Origin: Clostridiales bacterium
Lineage (GTDB): Bacteria; Bacillota; Clostridia; Oscillospirales; Oscillospiraceae
Length of the DNA: 64,000 bases
Assembly: GCA_029008095.1 (NCBI GenBank)
Contig: JAQXJB010000019.1
Coordinates: 62,001-126,000, forward strand
Direction: 5' to 3'
Positions within the stretch are counted from its first letter, which is position 1. The number at the start of each line of letters is the position of its first letter. The position numbers and the translations under genes are program-made. Shown one piece after another: positions 36,391-45,256 of this stretch. The notes below the pieces were generated by a model. It was not told where the DNA came from, searched no databases, and worked only from the letters and a program-made list of their open reading frames with translations.

Positions 36391-38151
36391 ATGAAGAAGA
36401 CACTCGCACTTATCCTTGCTGTGCTGATGGTCGTTGCTCTCTTTGCCGGCTGCGCTTCCAATAATACCAATACCGGCAATGATCCCAAGCCCACCAACAC
36501 TCCCAATGCTTCCAATCCTGATAATTCCGGAAATCAGACCGGTGATCAGGAAGAGGAATCCCCCTACAACTTCGCTAAGGGTAAGGTCGCTCTTGATGAG
36601 AACGGCTTCCCCACTGAGAAGTATGAGTACACCACCCCCATTTGCACCACTGACGAAGTCCTGACCTTCTGGACCGTCTGCTGGACCCCCGCTCTGATGC
36701 CCGCAAGCGGTGACTTTAATGACCTCGGCTACTGCCAGGGCCAGGAAGAGGCCACCGGCGTTCACATCGAGTATTCTGTCGTTGACGGTGCTACCAGAAA
36801 CGAGAACTTCTCCGTTCTGCTGGCTGCTGACGATCTCTGCGACCTCAGCGCTTCCGGTGCTTTCTTCTATCCCGGCACCATTAAGGAAGCTGTCTACGAG
36901 GAAGCGTACTTCGTAAACATCTATGATTACATGGACTACTGCCCCAACTACATCTATGAGGCAACCAAGAACCCCAACGATGATGTTACCCGCAAGGGCG
37001 TTTTCTATGAGGATAACCTCATCTACGCTTTCATGAACCTGCAGGACAAGGCTCAGGTTTCCCTTTCCGGTTTCATTCGCGCAGACTGGCTGGATGATAT
37101 GGGCAAGACTCCCGCTGATATCGTTACCTGGGACGACATGTTTGACGCAATGTGCTTCATGCAGTCCACCTATGATACTTGCTCCGAGCCTTGGGCAATG
37201 CTCCAGTTTATAGATATGTCCAACAGCTACACCCTCAATGCTTTTGACACCCTGCCTTATGTAACCGCAGAAGCAATTCCTCCTTTTTACCAGATCGATG
37301 GAAAGGTTCAGTTCGCCAACACCACCGACCGCGACTTTGAACTCATGACCATGCTCAACAAGTTCTGGAACCAGGGTCTTATCAACAAGAACTGGGCCGG
37401 ATGCGCTACCAACAAGGACTTCGTTGGTATTCATGACGGTAAGATCGGTTACTTCGCAAACAGCGCTACCGGTCCTTACGAGGTCTATGACAACACCGGC
37501 GACCCTGACTGCTACTGGCTGCCCATCCAGAAGACTCTTCGCTATGAGGGTCAGGTGATCCACGTTGGCGAGCAGCACTCCCGCGTTGGCTACGGCCACA
37601 CCACCGTCAGCACCTCCTGCGAGAACATTCCTCTTGCAATCGCATGGTGCGACTGGCGTTACTCTGATTCCGGCTCCTTCTTCACCAGCTATGGTGTACA
37701 GGGCGAGATCTGGGATTACAACGAGGACGGCGAGATCCGCTTCACCGATTTCACCATCAACAACCCCACCGGCGTAGGTTATGAGTGGGTTCTCATCGTT
37801 CACACTCTCGACCAGCTGGCTGAGCACGGCCTTGAGATCACCATGAGAAAGTTTGCCCAGGAGGGCGGCGATGGCATCGCGGCCTGCTATGACGTTTGGG
37901 ATAATTTCGACTATGACGCAGCTTATGAGTGGCCCGCAGGTCTTGTCCTTGATGACGACCAGACTGAGCGCGCAGCCGTTTATAACAACGACGTCAGCAC
38001 CTATGTTGCTGAGAACTATCTGGCATTCCTGGATGGTTCCAAGCCCCTCACCGAGTGGGATTCTTACATTGCAGGCGTTAAGGCAATCGGCCTTGATCAG
38101 CTGACTGTTATCTATCAGGAAGTCCTCGATGGATACTACGCCAAGGCATAA
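36391..38151 (+). CDS. Extracellular solute-binding lipoprotein (family 1-like, orphan)
   Basis: A 586-residue lipoprotein with lipobox LFAGC (C21) and a low-complexity Asn/Thr/Pro/Ser linker to about residue 50. The body resembles large clostridial extracellular solute-binding proteins that serve oligosaccharide-type transporters (TWDDMFDAMCFMQS, a hallmark WDE-like segment, then PEVY-type loops). No permease or ATPase gene is adjacent. It uses strongly biased, C-rich codons, suggesting high expression. The preceding genes break down sulfur amino acids, so the ligand may be a peptide or modified amino acid rather than a sugar; this is open. It starts behind AAAGGAG. Confidence 0.75.
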   Translation: MKKTLALILAVLMVVALFAGCASNNTNTGNDPKPTNTPNASNPDNSGNQTGDQEEESPYNFAKGKVALDENGFPTEKYEYTTPICTTDEVLTFWTVCWTPALMPASGDFNDLGYCQGQEEATGVHIEYSVVDGATRNENFSVLLAADDLCDLSASGAFFYPGTIKEAVYEEAYFVNIYDYMDYCPNYIYEATKNPNDDVTRKGVFYEDNLIYAFMNLQDKAQVSLSGFIRADWLDDMGKTPADIVTWDDMFDAMCFMQSTYDTCSEPWAMLQFIDMSNSYTLNAFDTLPYVTAEAIPPFYQIDGKVQFANTTDRDFELMTMLNKFWNQGLINKNWAGCATNKDFVGIHDGKIGYFANSATGPYEVYDNTGDPDCYWLPIQKTLRYEGQVIHVGEQHSRVGYGHTTVSTSCENIPLAIAWCDWRYSDSGSFFTSYGVQGEIWDYNEDGEIRFTDFTINNPTGVGYEWVLIVHTLDQLAEHGLEITMRKFAQEGGDGIAACYDVWDNFDYDAAYEWPAGLVLDDDQTERAAVYNNDVSTYVAENYLAFLDGSKPLTEWDSYIAGVKAIGLDQLTVIYQEVLDGYYAKA

Positions 38152-38168
38152 ACCCTGACATACAAAAA

Positions 38169-38199
38169 ACAGTCCGGAAATTTCCGGACTGTTTTTTTT
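38169..38199. terminator. Strong terminator between convergent genes
   Basis: 12-bp arms ACAGTCCGGAAA / TTTCCGGACTGT without a real loop, flanked by A-run and T8. Confidence 0.85.
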
Positions 38200-38210
38200 G
38201 TATCAGCTTA

Positions 38211-39044
38211 TCAAACAAATGCGAAATAAAGCAGGACGATAATTCCGAGAAGCACCCGGTACCAGCCGAATACTTTGAAGTCGTGCTTCTTTATGTAACC
38301 CATAAGGAATTTGATCACAAGCAGGGAAACGATAAAGGCCACGGCCATGCCAATAAGGAGAGTTATAAGCTCCGGGGCGGCGAACGCTAATCCGAATTTA
38401 AACAGCTTTATGGCACTCAGACCAAACATGACAGGTACTGCCAGAAAGAAGGTGAATTCTGCGGCGGCAACACGGGAAACGCCAATGATAAGTGCGCCGA
38501 TGATGGTCGCTCCGGAGCGGGAAGTGCCGGGGATGATGGAAAGCACCTGGAATAGGCCGATCACCAGCGCCGTGGTGTAGCTTATTTCGGAGATGTCTTT
38601 CACTTTAGGGATGCGTTTCTTGTTCCAGTTTTCTACAAGGATGAAAGCAATACCGTAGAATATCAGCGCCACGGCGATGACCGCAGGCGTGTGCAGGTGG
38701 GCCTCAATGTAATCGTCAAAAAGCAGAGTAACCACCGCGCCGGGAATGCAGGCTACAACGACCTTGAACCATATGGAGAAGGTTTCCTTTTTTATGACCG
38801 GTTTGGTCTTATCCCGGAACTGAAAGGGAAACATCTTACCCCAGAACAAGACTACAACTGCCAATATCGCGCCGAGCTGTATAACGATGAAGAACATTTC
38901 CTTGAAGCTATCGCTGGCATTAAGCTGCAAGAATTCATCAACCAGCAGCATGTGTCCTGTGCTGCTTATTGGCAGCCATTCGGTAATGCCTTCAACTATG
39001 CCTAAGAAGATCGTTTTTAAAATCTCGATGAAATCAGGAATCAA
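38211..39044 (-). CDS. uppP: Undecaprenyl-diphosphatase UppP (BacA)
   Basis: Membrane phosphatase that recycles the lipid carrier of cell-wall synthesis, also giving bacitracin tolerance. At 277 residues with about eight helices it is full length. The two catalytic motifs are visible: [18 protein letters not shown] near the N-terminus and the [11 protein letters not shown] segment in the middle. The start appears to be TTG at 39044, preceded by GGAGG. It is transcribed alone. Confidence 0.95.
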   Translation of the reverse strand: MIPDFIEILKTIFLGIVEGITEWLPISSTGHMLLVDEFLQLNASDSFKEMFFIVIQLGAILAVVVLFWGKMFPFQFRDKTKPVIKKETFSIWFKVVVACIPGAVVTLLFDDYIEAHLHTPAVIAVALIFYGIAFILVENWNKKRIPKVKDISEISYTTALVIGLFQVLSIIPGTSRSGATIIGALIIGVSRVAAAEFTFFLAVPVMFGLSAIKLFKFGLAFAAPELITLLIGMAVAFIVSLLVIKFLMGYIKKHDFKVFGWYRVLLGIIVLLYFAFV

Positions 39045-39297
39045 GAGAAAAACCTCCAGTTTAGTTTGTTTTCATCTGATATCATACCATTTTGCTCCCC
39101 TTGTGGCAAGAGCATTACATGGAAAACGATTGACCTTTTATGAAAATAATGGTATTATCAAAATACAATAGCTGTGTGCCTTTTGTGTTCAAGCTATCGT
39201 TTTGCTCTTCTGCTATGTCGGAAAAGCAAAGAAGGACAGCTGCGGCAAAACGCCATTGCGTTAATACAATATATTTCCTTGTAAAGGACGGTATGAA

Positions 39298-40410
39298 ATG
39301 GAAACCAGACCATATGTATCCTGGGAGCTTATCGGCAGTTTTATGACTGATGCTTTCGTGGCAGCGGGAGTACCGGAGGAGGACGCAAAGATATGCGCCG
39401 AGGTGCTCATGGAGAGTGACCGCCGGGGCATCGAATCGCATGGCGTGAACCGATTCAAGCCCATATATATAGACCGCATCAGAAGCGGTATCCTGAATCC
39501 ACATACCGAGTTTGAGATCATTCGCGAAACTCCGTCTACCGCTGTTGTGGACGGACACAACGGAATGGGTATGGTGGTGGCCAGCCGCTGTATGCGGATG
39601 GCCATAGATAAGGCGAAGAAATGCGGCATAGGTATGGTAGCCGCTCGCAATTCCACGCATTTTGGTATAGCCGGGTATTATGCCACTATGGCTACTAAGG
39701 AAAACATGATAGGCTTCTGCGGAACAAATGCCCGCCCATCGATTGCACCGACTTTCGGAGTAGAGAATATGATGGGTACCAATCCGCTTACCTTTGGCGT
39801 ACCTACTGACGAGGAATTTCCGTTCGTCATCGATTGCGCCACCAGTATTACTCAGCGCGGCAAGATAGAGTATTACAGCCGCGAGGGTTTGCCCACTCCC
39901 AAGGGACTGGTGATCACCAATGACGGCGGTACCATGACCGACAGTGACGAGATACTCCGCGCCCTAAACACCGGCGAGGCTGCCCTCGCGCCACTGGGCG
40001 GAATAGGGGAGGAAACAGCGGGCTATAAGGGGTACGGCTATGCCGCTCTTGTGGAGATCCTTTCCGCGGCCTTGCAGGCGGGCAGCTATATGAAGATGCT
40101 CACGGGCATCGGTGAGAATGGTGAGAAAAAGCCATATCCTTTGGGACACTTCTTCATGGCTATCGATACTGAGGCCTTTATGGGCGCCGAGAGCTTCAAA
40201 AAGACTGCCGGAGACATCCTCCGCGAGCTGCGCGCATCCAAAAAGGCGCCGGGCCACGACAGAATATATACGGCCGGTGAGAAGGAATATCTGGTCTGGC
40301 TGGAGCGCAGGGACAAGGGTGTTCCCGTGAGCGAGGGCGTGCAGAAGGAGCTTGCCGAAGTCCGCGATATGTACGGTCTTGACTATAAATTCCCATTTGA
40401 AAACAAATAA
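39298..40410 (+). CDS. Ldh-family NAD(P)-dependent 2-hydroxyacid dehydrogenase
   Basis: A 370-residue member of the malate/L-lactate dehydrogenase family, which includes malate, sulfolactate, ureidoglycolate and diketogulonate dehydrogenases and has an unusual fold distinct from LDH/MDH. Conserved parts are the ADR-like SDRRGIESHGVNRF, VDGHNGMGMVVASRCM, RNSTHFGIAGYY (catalytic His), GTNPLTFGVP and DCATSITQRGKIE. It ends with the GGI-type segment EETAGYKGYGYAALVEIL. The substrate cannot be fixed from sequence. It has no operon partner upstream; the zinc-ribbon gene follows 82 bases later. Confidence 0.88.
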   Translation: METRPYVSWELIGSFMTDAFVAAGVPEEDAKICAEVLMESDRRGIESHGVNRFKPIYIDRIRSGILNPHTEFEIIRETPSTAVVDGHNGMGMVVASRCMRMAIDKAKKCGIGMVAARNSTHFGIAGYYATMATKENMIGFCGTNARPSIAPTFGVENMMGTNPLTFGVPTDEEFPFVIDCATSITQRGKIEYYSREGLPTPKGLVITNDGGTMTDSDEILRALNTGEAALAPLGGIGEETAGYKGYGYAALVEILSAALQAGSYMKMLTGIGENGEKKPYPLGHFFMAIDTEAFMGAESFKKTAGDILRELRASKKAPGHDRIYTAGEKEYLVWLERRDKGVPVSEGVQKELAEVRDMYGLDYKFPFENK

Positions 40411-40492
40411 ATATGTTGCAAACGCGGAGTCTTTGCGGTAATATTATACTATACGGCGAAACCGTTGAATATACTTATTGGAGGTAGAGCAT

Positions 40493-40933
40493 ATGGCGTT
40501 TTGTAAGAATTGCGGAGCCCAGATTGAAGATAATGTAAGATTTTGCGCAAACTGTGGATGTGCCACTGATGGCGGCGCGACTGCCGCTAATGTGGGTAGA
40601 AATACAGATTTCACGGCGGAGTATGACTCCATTGATATAGCTGATACCAAGTATTTGTCACTGTTCTGCTATCTTGGAGTTCTCTTCATGCTGCTTGCTC
40701 TGATAATCAAGCCTCACTCGCAGTTTATTCGCTTCCATGCAAACCAGGGCCTGCTGCTTATGATATTGTCCGTTGCTGCTGGAGTTGTTTGCATCATTCC
40801 AATTCTTGGCTGGATAGTTGGCGCTGTTGCCGGTATTTTCGCCTTTGTATGTATGATAATTGGCATAGTGAACTGCTGCAGCGGAAAGGCAAAGGAGCTG
40901 CCCCTTATCGGCCGCATCCGTATTTTCAACTGA
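40493..40933 (+). CDS. Zinc-ribbon membrane protein
   Basis: A 146-residue protein with an N-terminal zinc ribbon (FCKNCGAQIEDNVRFCANCG, two CxxC pairs) followed by a linker and about three hydrophobic segments, including residues about 55-72 and 85-125. This layout (zinc ribbon plus DUF4870-like membrane part, with KPHSQFIRFHANQGL) is common in Firmicutes and of unknown function. I chose the ATG at 40493 because GGAGG lies at 40480-40484; a TTG at 40478 is rejected. Confidence 0.8.
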   Translation: MAFCKNCGAQIEDNVRFCANCGCATDGGATAANVGRNTDFTAEYDSIDIADTKYLSLFCYLGVLFMLLALIIKPHSQFIRFHANQGLLLMILSVAAGVVCIIPILGWIVGAVAGIFAFVCMIIGIVNCCSGKAKELPLIGRIRIFN

Positions 40934-40954
40934 TACATAATTTTGAGACAGTAA

Positions 40955-41134
40955 CGGAGGATTTTCGGGCGAAGATCCTCCGTTGGCTTTTAGTGGATAG
41001 TGTGAAAAATCACACTATATTATAAAAAGCACATCGCCTCGCCCTTTGGGCAACCGGCGATGATGGCAAAAATCCTCCATGCGGGAGAGATTTTTAATGA
41101 CTATTTGTGCGGTGCTGCCGCATGGAGGATTTAT
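40955..41134 (+). promoter_or_regulatory. cysK leader: operator-like palindrome and competing hairpins masking the ribosome binding site
   Basis: Arm 1 (40955-40965) pairs with arm 2 (40975-40982) as a terminator-like hairpin. A perfect palindrome ATAGTGTGA-AAAA-TCACACTAT lies at 40997-41018, overlapping a TATATTATAA -10-like stretch. Arm 3 (41070-41084) and arm 4 (41118-41132) are a perfect 15-bp inverted repeat, AAATCCTCCATGCGG / CCGCATGGAGGATTT, and arm 4 contains the GGAGG ribosome binding site of cysK. Arm 1 can instead pair 10 bases with arm 3, which would free the site. This suggests a switch, or at least translational control. Confidence 0.6.
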
Positions 41135-42061
41135 ATGAAGATTTATAAGTGCGCTGAAGAACTTATTGGAAATACACCTTTGATGGAGCTTGGAAACTAT
41201 TCCAGGCAGCATGGACTCAAGGCTCTGGTTCTGGGAAAGCTTGAGTGCTTCAACCCCGGCGGCTCAGCCAAGGATCGTGTGGCGAAGGCTATGCTGGATG
41301 ACGCGGAGAGGCGCGGAATTATCAAACCCGGCGCGGTCATAATTGAACCTACTTCCGGCAACACCGGCATTGGCCTGGCTTCTGTAGCGGCCGTAAGAGG
41401 TTACAAGACGATTATTGTTATGCCCGACAGCATGTCCGCCGAGCGCCGTACCCTTATGAGAGCCTTTGGAGCAGAGCTCGTGCTTACTCCCGGAGCCGAG
41501 GGCATGAGCGGAGCTATCAAAAAGGCGGAGGAATTGGCAGCGGAAATACCCGGCAGCTTTATTCCCGGGCAGTTTGAAAATCCTGCTAACCCTGCCGCTC
41601 ATTTTGATACTACCGGGCCTGAGATATGGAAGGATACAGACGGCAGGGTTGACATATTTGTGGCCGGAGCCGGAACGGGCGGCACGCTCAGCGGTGTTGG
41701 CAAGTATCTGAAAAGCAAGAACCCGGATGTGAAGGTGGTTGCCGTAGAGCCTGCATCATCGCCTCTGCTTTCTGAGGGACGCTTTGGCAGTCATGGACTG
41801 CAGGGAATAGGAGCAAACTTTGTGCCTGAGGTTTTGGATAGGGAAATATTTGATGAAATAATCACGGTCACGGACGAGGACGCGTATCAGACCGGCCGGG
41901 AGATAGGAAAGAGCGAAGGCGTGCTGGTGGGCATAACCTCCGGTGCGGCCGTATGGGCGGCAGCGCAGCTTGCGAAGCGCCCGGAAAACGAGGGCAAGAT
42001 AATAGTGGCTCTGCTTCCTGATACCGGCGACCGCTATCTCTCCACGCCAATGTTTGAATAA
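41135..42061 (+). CDS. cysK: Cysteine synthase A (O-acetylserine sulfhydrylase)
   Basis: PLP enzyme making L-cysteine from O-acetylserine and sulfide. The N-terminus IGNTPLMEL, PLP lysine K46 in GGSAKDRVAKAM, the substrate loop EPTSGNTGIGLASVAA, and the phosphate-binding GAGTGGTLSGVGKYL are diagnostic. ITSGAAVWAAAQLA closes the fold. The start ATG at 41135 is preceded by GGAGG inside a strong hairpin. The upstream in-frame codons belong to that leader, not to the protein. At 308 residues it is full length. Confidence 0.93.
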   Translation: MKIYKCAEELIGNTPLMELGNYSRQHGLKALVLGKLECFNPGGSAKDRVAKAMLDDAERRGIIKPGAVIIEPTSGNTGIGLASVAAVRGYKTIIVMPDSMSAERRTLMRAFGAELVLTPGAEGMSGAIKKAEELAAEIPGSFIPGQFENPANPAAHFDTTGPEIWKDTDGRVDIFVAGAGTGGTLSGVGKYLKSKNPDVKVVAVEPASSPLLSEGRFGSHGLQGIGANFVPEVLDREIFDEIITVTDEDAYQTGREIGKSEGVLVGITSGAAVWAAAQLAKRPENEGKIIVALLPDTGDRYLSTPMFE

Positions 42062-42171
42062 TAGTGTAAATCAATATCAGAATCAGATGAAAAATGACCC
42101 GGAAGCCAAGCGCTGCTTCCCGCAGGTACAACCTGTGAACCATGGGGGCAATGCCTGTACGGGACAGATGA

Positions 42172-42230
42172 ACGGCCGTGGATTATCGCTTATGATAATC
42201 CGCGGCCGTACGAATGCAAAATACTTTTTT
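42172..42230 (+). terminator. Terminator of cysK
   Basis: 16-bp arms ACGGCCGTGGATTATC / GATAATCCGCGGCCGT (one G-T pair) with a short loop, then CTTTTTT after a short spacer. Additional minor hairpins lie just before it. Confidence 0.75.
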
Positions 42231-42265
42231 CTTTATCAGACAGGTACAATATGACGGAAAATCAA

Positions 42266-43183
42266 TTATTCTTCTGCCTTTTCGGGCCTGTCACCGGAAT
42301 CCATATGATAATACATCAGCATGTAATCCTCAAACATTTGCGCTGACGGCATCAAAGGATAACCTTTCTTCTTGATCAGATATACCATCCAGTTGAAGCT
42401 GCTGTTTTCAAGGGGAATAGCAACGACGTTCGGGTTTTGAATGTCCCTTGCAACGGATTCCACAGAGAGTCCGCACAGGTTTTCGTTTTTTGCGACGAGA
42501 CGGTGAACGGAGATGACCTCACCAACTTCCACACGAACATCGGGATTCACACCAAAACTGCGGCAACGTTCCAGAAATGTGTGGGGCGGCTTGAAATTCT
42601 TGTCAACCATAATCATCGGCAAATGATCCAGATCACCGGTCCGGATCATTTTTTGCTGTGCAAGGGGATTTTCCTTATTCACAACGAGGCAAAGCCGCCT
42701 GGTGAAAAGAGGGATTGAGTCAAAGAGCGTGTCGTCGATGGGACCGACAGAGAAGCCGAGATCAGCTTCTTCGCTGAGCACGATATCATCACATGCATTG
42801 TCCATGTATTCTGTGACATGCAGACGGATATTGGGGTGTTCCGCTTCAAAGGATTGAATGATATTGGCTGCAAATTCTGAAAGCGCGCCATAAGAACTGG
42901 CGATTTTCACACTGCGGGTTGAGGGCTGCTTCTTCGCAAAATAGGCTTCGCATGCATCTGCTTCCCGGATGATGTTTTTTGCGTGTTCCCAGAGAAATTT
43001 ACCGTCTTCGGTCAGACGAATACCTTTTGCGCTTCGTGCCAGCAGACGGCAGGAAAACTCGGTTTCCAGACGCTGGATCGACATGCTGATGCCCTGCTGG
43101 GAAATAAAGAGCTTTTGCGCGGCCTTTGAGAGACTTCCGCATGTACAGACAGCGTCAAAGTATCTGAGCTGTTGAATATTCAA
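42266..43183 (-). CDS. LysR-family transcriptional regulator (first of two)
   Basis: A 305-residue LysR-type regulator. The helix-turn-helix is at residues about 5-60 (YFDAVCTCGSLSKAAQKLFISQQGISMSIQRLE). The effector-binding domain contains ADLGFSVGPIDDTLF. It is the second gene transcribed of a divergent pair facing the GRE operon and lies 24 bases from the other LysR gene. Control of the activase/GRE/transporter genes by a pathway substrate is likely (inference). Confidence 0.92.
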   Translation of the reverse strand: MNIQQLRYFDAVCTCGSLSKAAQKLFISQQGISMSIQRLETEFSCRLLARSAKGIRLTEDGKFLWEHAKNIIREADACEAYFAKKQPSTRSVKIASSYGALSEFAANIIQSFEAEHPNIRLHVTEYMDNACDDIVLSEEADLGFSVGPIDDTLFDSIPLFTRRLCLVVNKENPLAQQKMIRTGDLDHLPMIMVDKNFKPPHTFLERCRSFGVNPDVRVEVGEVISVHRLVAKNENLCGLSVESVARDIQNPNVVAIPLENSSFNWMVYLIKKKGYPLMPSAQMFEDYMLMYYHMDSGDRPEKAEE

Positions 43184-43207
43184 TTCCCGTCACCTACTTT
43201 TTCTCTT

Positions 43208-44110
43208 TTATGATTCTGTACTGCCCTGTATCCCACCGCCTACAAATTCCACAAATTTTTCGGCGAGGGGAGAGGGCTTTTCCTTTCTCCAGGCTATGAC
43301 AACTTTAGAGCTGTGGGCCCGTGCGATCGGTAAAAAAGATGTTGTGGGGGAATAAATCCCTTCGGTGATCATCTTTCCGTCAATGGAAAAACCTTTTTCA
43401 CGGGACACGAGTGCAGACAGTAGAATGTAGGAATTCACATACCGCACATCAGACGGAGATATTCCGTAGTTTTCGCAAATCTTTTCCGCCCAGCGGCGCT
43501 GCGTCGGCGCTTCAATAATCATAGTCTTGCCGGAAAGCTCACTGAGTCCCGGGTTGTGTGTCAGCTTGTCCACCCATGCCTGAGGAACAACAAAAAAGGC
43601 GGGAAAATCACAAATCGGTATACTTTCGAACTCAGGATATGGCTCAATATCCGCGGAGAGGGAGAAGATCAGATCCAGTTCCTCGCAAAGGACCTTGTCA
43701 CGCAGTTCATGAAAATTAAAGCGTTCGCCGGTAATAGAAATATCCGGATATTGCAGCGAAAAAGCATGGATCTGTTCTTCGGCGACATTCATTGCATCCA
43801 GACGATTGAGGATGCCGATGCGCAGCTTGCCGGATTCATTTGCTTGACGCTTGCAGATCTCCTCCACGGAAACGCGGAAACGGTGGTATGCCACATCCAG
43901 ACGGGCATACAGCTCCTCACCTTCGGGCGTAAGGACGGCGCCGCGGTTTGTGCGGCGAAAAAGGCGGCAGCCGCAATATTCCTCCATTTTCGCGATCCAG
44001 TTGCTGGTGGCGGGTTGGCTGGTATACAGTTCCTGCGCAGCTTTTGAAATGTTCTGATATTTTGCAACAGCCAAAAATATTTCGATCTGGCGCATATTGA
44101 TCTCAGCCAT
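43208..44110 (-). CDS. LysR-family transcriptional regulator (second of two)
   Basis: A 300-residue LysR-type regulator. The DNA-binding domain has IFLAVAKYQNISKAAQELYTSQPATSNWIAKME. The co-inducer domain includes LDLIFSLSADIEPYPEFESIPI. It is the first gene of the divergent pair; about 190 bases separate its start from the activase start. Two different LysR proteins next to one catabolic operon is less common than one, suggesting two signals. Confidence 0.92.
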   Translation of the reverse strand: MAEINMRQIEIFLAVAKYQNISKAAQELYTSQPATSNWIAKMEEYCGCRLFRRTNRGAVLTPEGEELYARLDVAYHRFRVSVEEICKRQANESGKLRIGILNRLDAMNVAEEQIHAFSLQYPDISITGERFNFHELRDKVLCEELDLIFSLSADIEPYPEFESIPICDFPAFFVVPQAWVDKLTHNPGLSELSGKTMIIEAPTQRRWAEKICENYGISPSDVRYVNSYILLSALVSREKGFSIDGKMITEGIYSPTTSFLPIARAHSSKVVIAWRKEKPSPLAEKFVEFVGGGIQGSTES

Positions 44111-44230
44111 GAATAACAGTCCCCCCGCAAAGAAAGTAAGAAATTTTTCTTTTTTTATTATAGCAGAAAAAATGTCGCATTAACAAGCTTTAAAATAAAC
44201 AGGTATATTTTTTCGTTATAGCTGTATATC

Positions 44231-44259
44231 TTGACGATTGGAAACGCTTATTCTACTAT
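44231..44259 (+). promoter_or_regulatory. Promoter of the GRE operon with cre-like spacer
   Basis: TTGACG, 17-base spacer, TACTAT. The spacer contains TGGAAACGCTTATT (44239-44252), which matches much of the catabolite-control (CcpA) consensus TGWAANCGNTNWCA but departs at three positions. Transcription would start about 35 bases before the activase ATG. Confidence 0.5.
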
Positions 44260-44299
44260 ATATTACAGTAAGATGATTAGATAAGGGAGGAACGCCGCA

Positions 44300-45205
44300 A
44301 TGTCGAACGCGATAGTCACAAATATTCAGGGCTATTCGATCCATGATGGCCCCGGTATACGGACGGTGGTGTTTTTGAAAGGCTGCCCGCTGCGCTGCAA
44401 ATGGTGCGCCAATCCTGAAAATCTGGAAGCGTCGGTACAGATCGGTTTTCTGAGCAATCTGTGTACCGGCTGCGGCAGATGCAAAAAGGTCTGCCCTCAC
44501 GATGCCATTCTTTCAGATGGAGCGCGGCGGATCGACAGGGAAAAATGCCGCCGCTGCGGGACCTGTGCAGAGGCCTGTTATTACGGCGCACTTGTCAGAT
44601 ATGGTGAAGACCGCTCCTCAGAGGAGGTTTTTGAAAAAGTCCGCCGCGACAAGATTTTTTATGAGAGCTCCGGCGGCGGAGTCACCGTCTCCGGCGGAGA
44701 ACCCCTGACCCACGCGCAGTTCGTTGCGGAACTGTTTGAGCTTTGCCGCCAAGACGGTATTAACACCTGCGTGGAGACATGCGGCTGCGTGCCGGGAGCG
44801 GCGATGGAACTTGTTGCGCCGCTGACCGACACATTTTACTTTGACCTTAAGATCATGGACCCACAGCTACATAGGAAATATACAGGGGTGGACAATGCGC
44901 AGATTCTTGAAAACGCCCGTTTCCTTGCCGGAAAGGGCGCAAACATCCTGTTCCGTCAGCCGATCATTCCCAGTGTAAACAACACGGAGGAAAATGTGCG
45001 TGCGACGGCGGAATTTATCAAGAGCCTCGGCAGGGAAGACCTGGCGATTCAGTTGATGCCATACCACCGCATGGGAACTGCGAAGTATGCGGCGCTGGAT
45101 ATGACGTACGAGCTGGAAGAACTGAAGATCATGTCGGCTGCGGAAATCGATGCGCTTGAAGCACTCTATAAGAAACTCGGTGTACAATGCACTGTTTCCA
45201 GATAA
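44300..45205 (+). CDS. Glycyl-radical enzyme activating protein (radical SAM)
   Basis: A 301-residue radical S-adenosylmethionine enzyme that abstracts hydrogen from a partner's glycine, creating the radical. The cluster motif CxxxCxxC is C29-C33-C36 (GCPLRCKWC). A ferredoxin-like insert holds two more 4Fe-4S clusters (C55, C58, C61, C65; C83, C86, C89, C93), a layout seen in activases of GRE dehydratases and decarboxylases but not in the short PFL activase. The SAM-binding GGEP is SGGEP. It is the only activase gene in the window and is followed after about 50 bases by the first GRE gene, so it probably serves both GREs. Confidence 0.93.
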   Translation: MSNAIVTNIQGYSIHDGPGIRTVVFLKGCPLRCKWCANPENLEASVQIGFLSNLCTGCGRCKKVCPHDAILSDGARRIDREKCRRCGTCAEACYYGALVRYGEDRSSEEVFEKVRRDKIFYESSGGGVTVSGGEPLTHAQFVAELFELCRQDGINTCVETCGCVPGAAMELVAPLTDTFYFDLKIMDPQLHRKYTGVDNAQILENARFLAGKGANILFRQPIIPSVNNTEENVRATAEFIKSLGREDLAIQLMPYHRMGTAKYAALDMTYELEELKIMSAAEIDALEALYKKLGVQCTVSR

Positions 45206-45256
45206 AAGACTGAAAAAATTGAAAATAAACAGAGAATAAAAAAGGAGGAAAGTCAA

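Noticed and set aside
35845..37827. 660-residue open frame on the minus strand
   Set aside because: Antisense to the PatB-like and solute-binding-protein genes; no ribosome binding site and a Val/Gly-rich composition typical of shadows.
42054..42254. 66-residue frame downstream of cysK
   Set aside because: It runs through the cysK terminator hairpin and has no ribosome binding site.
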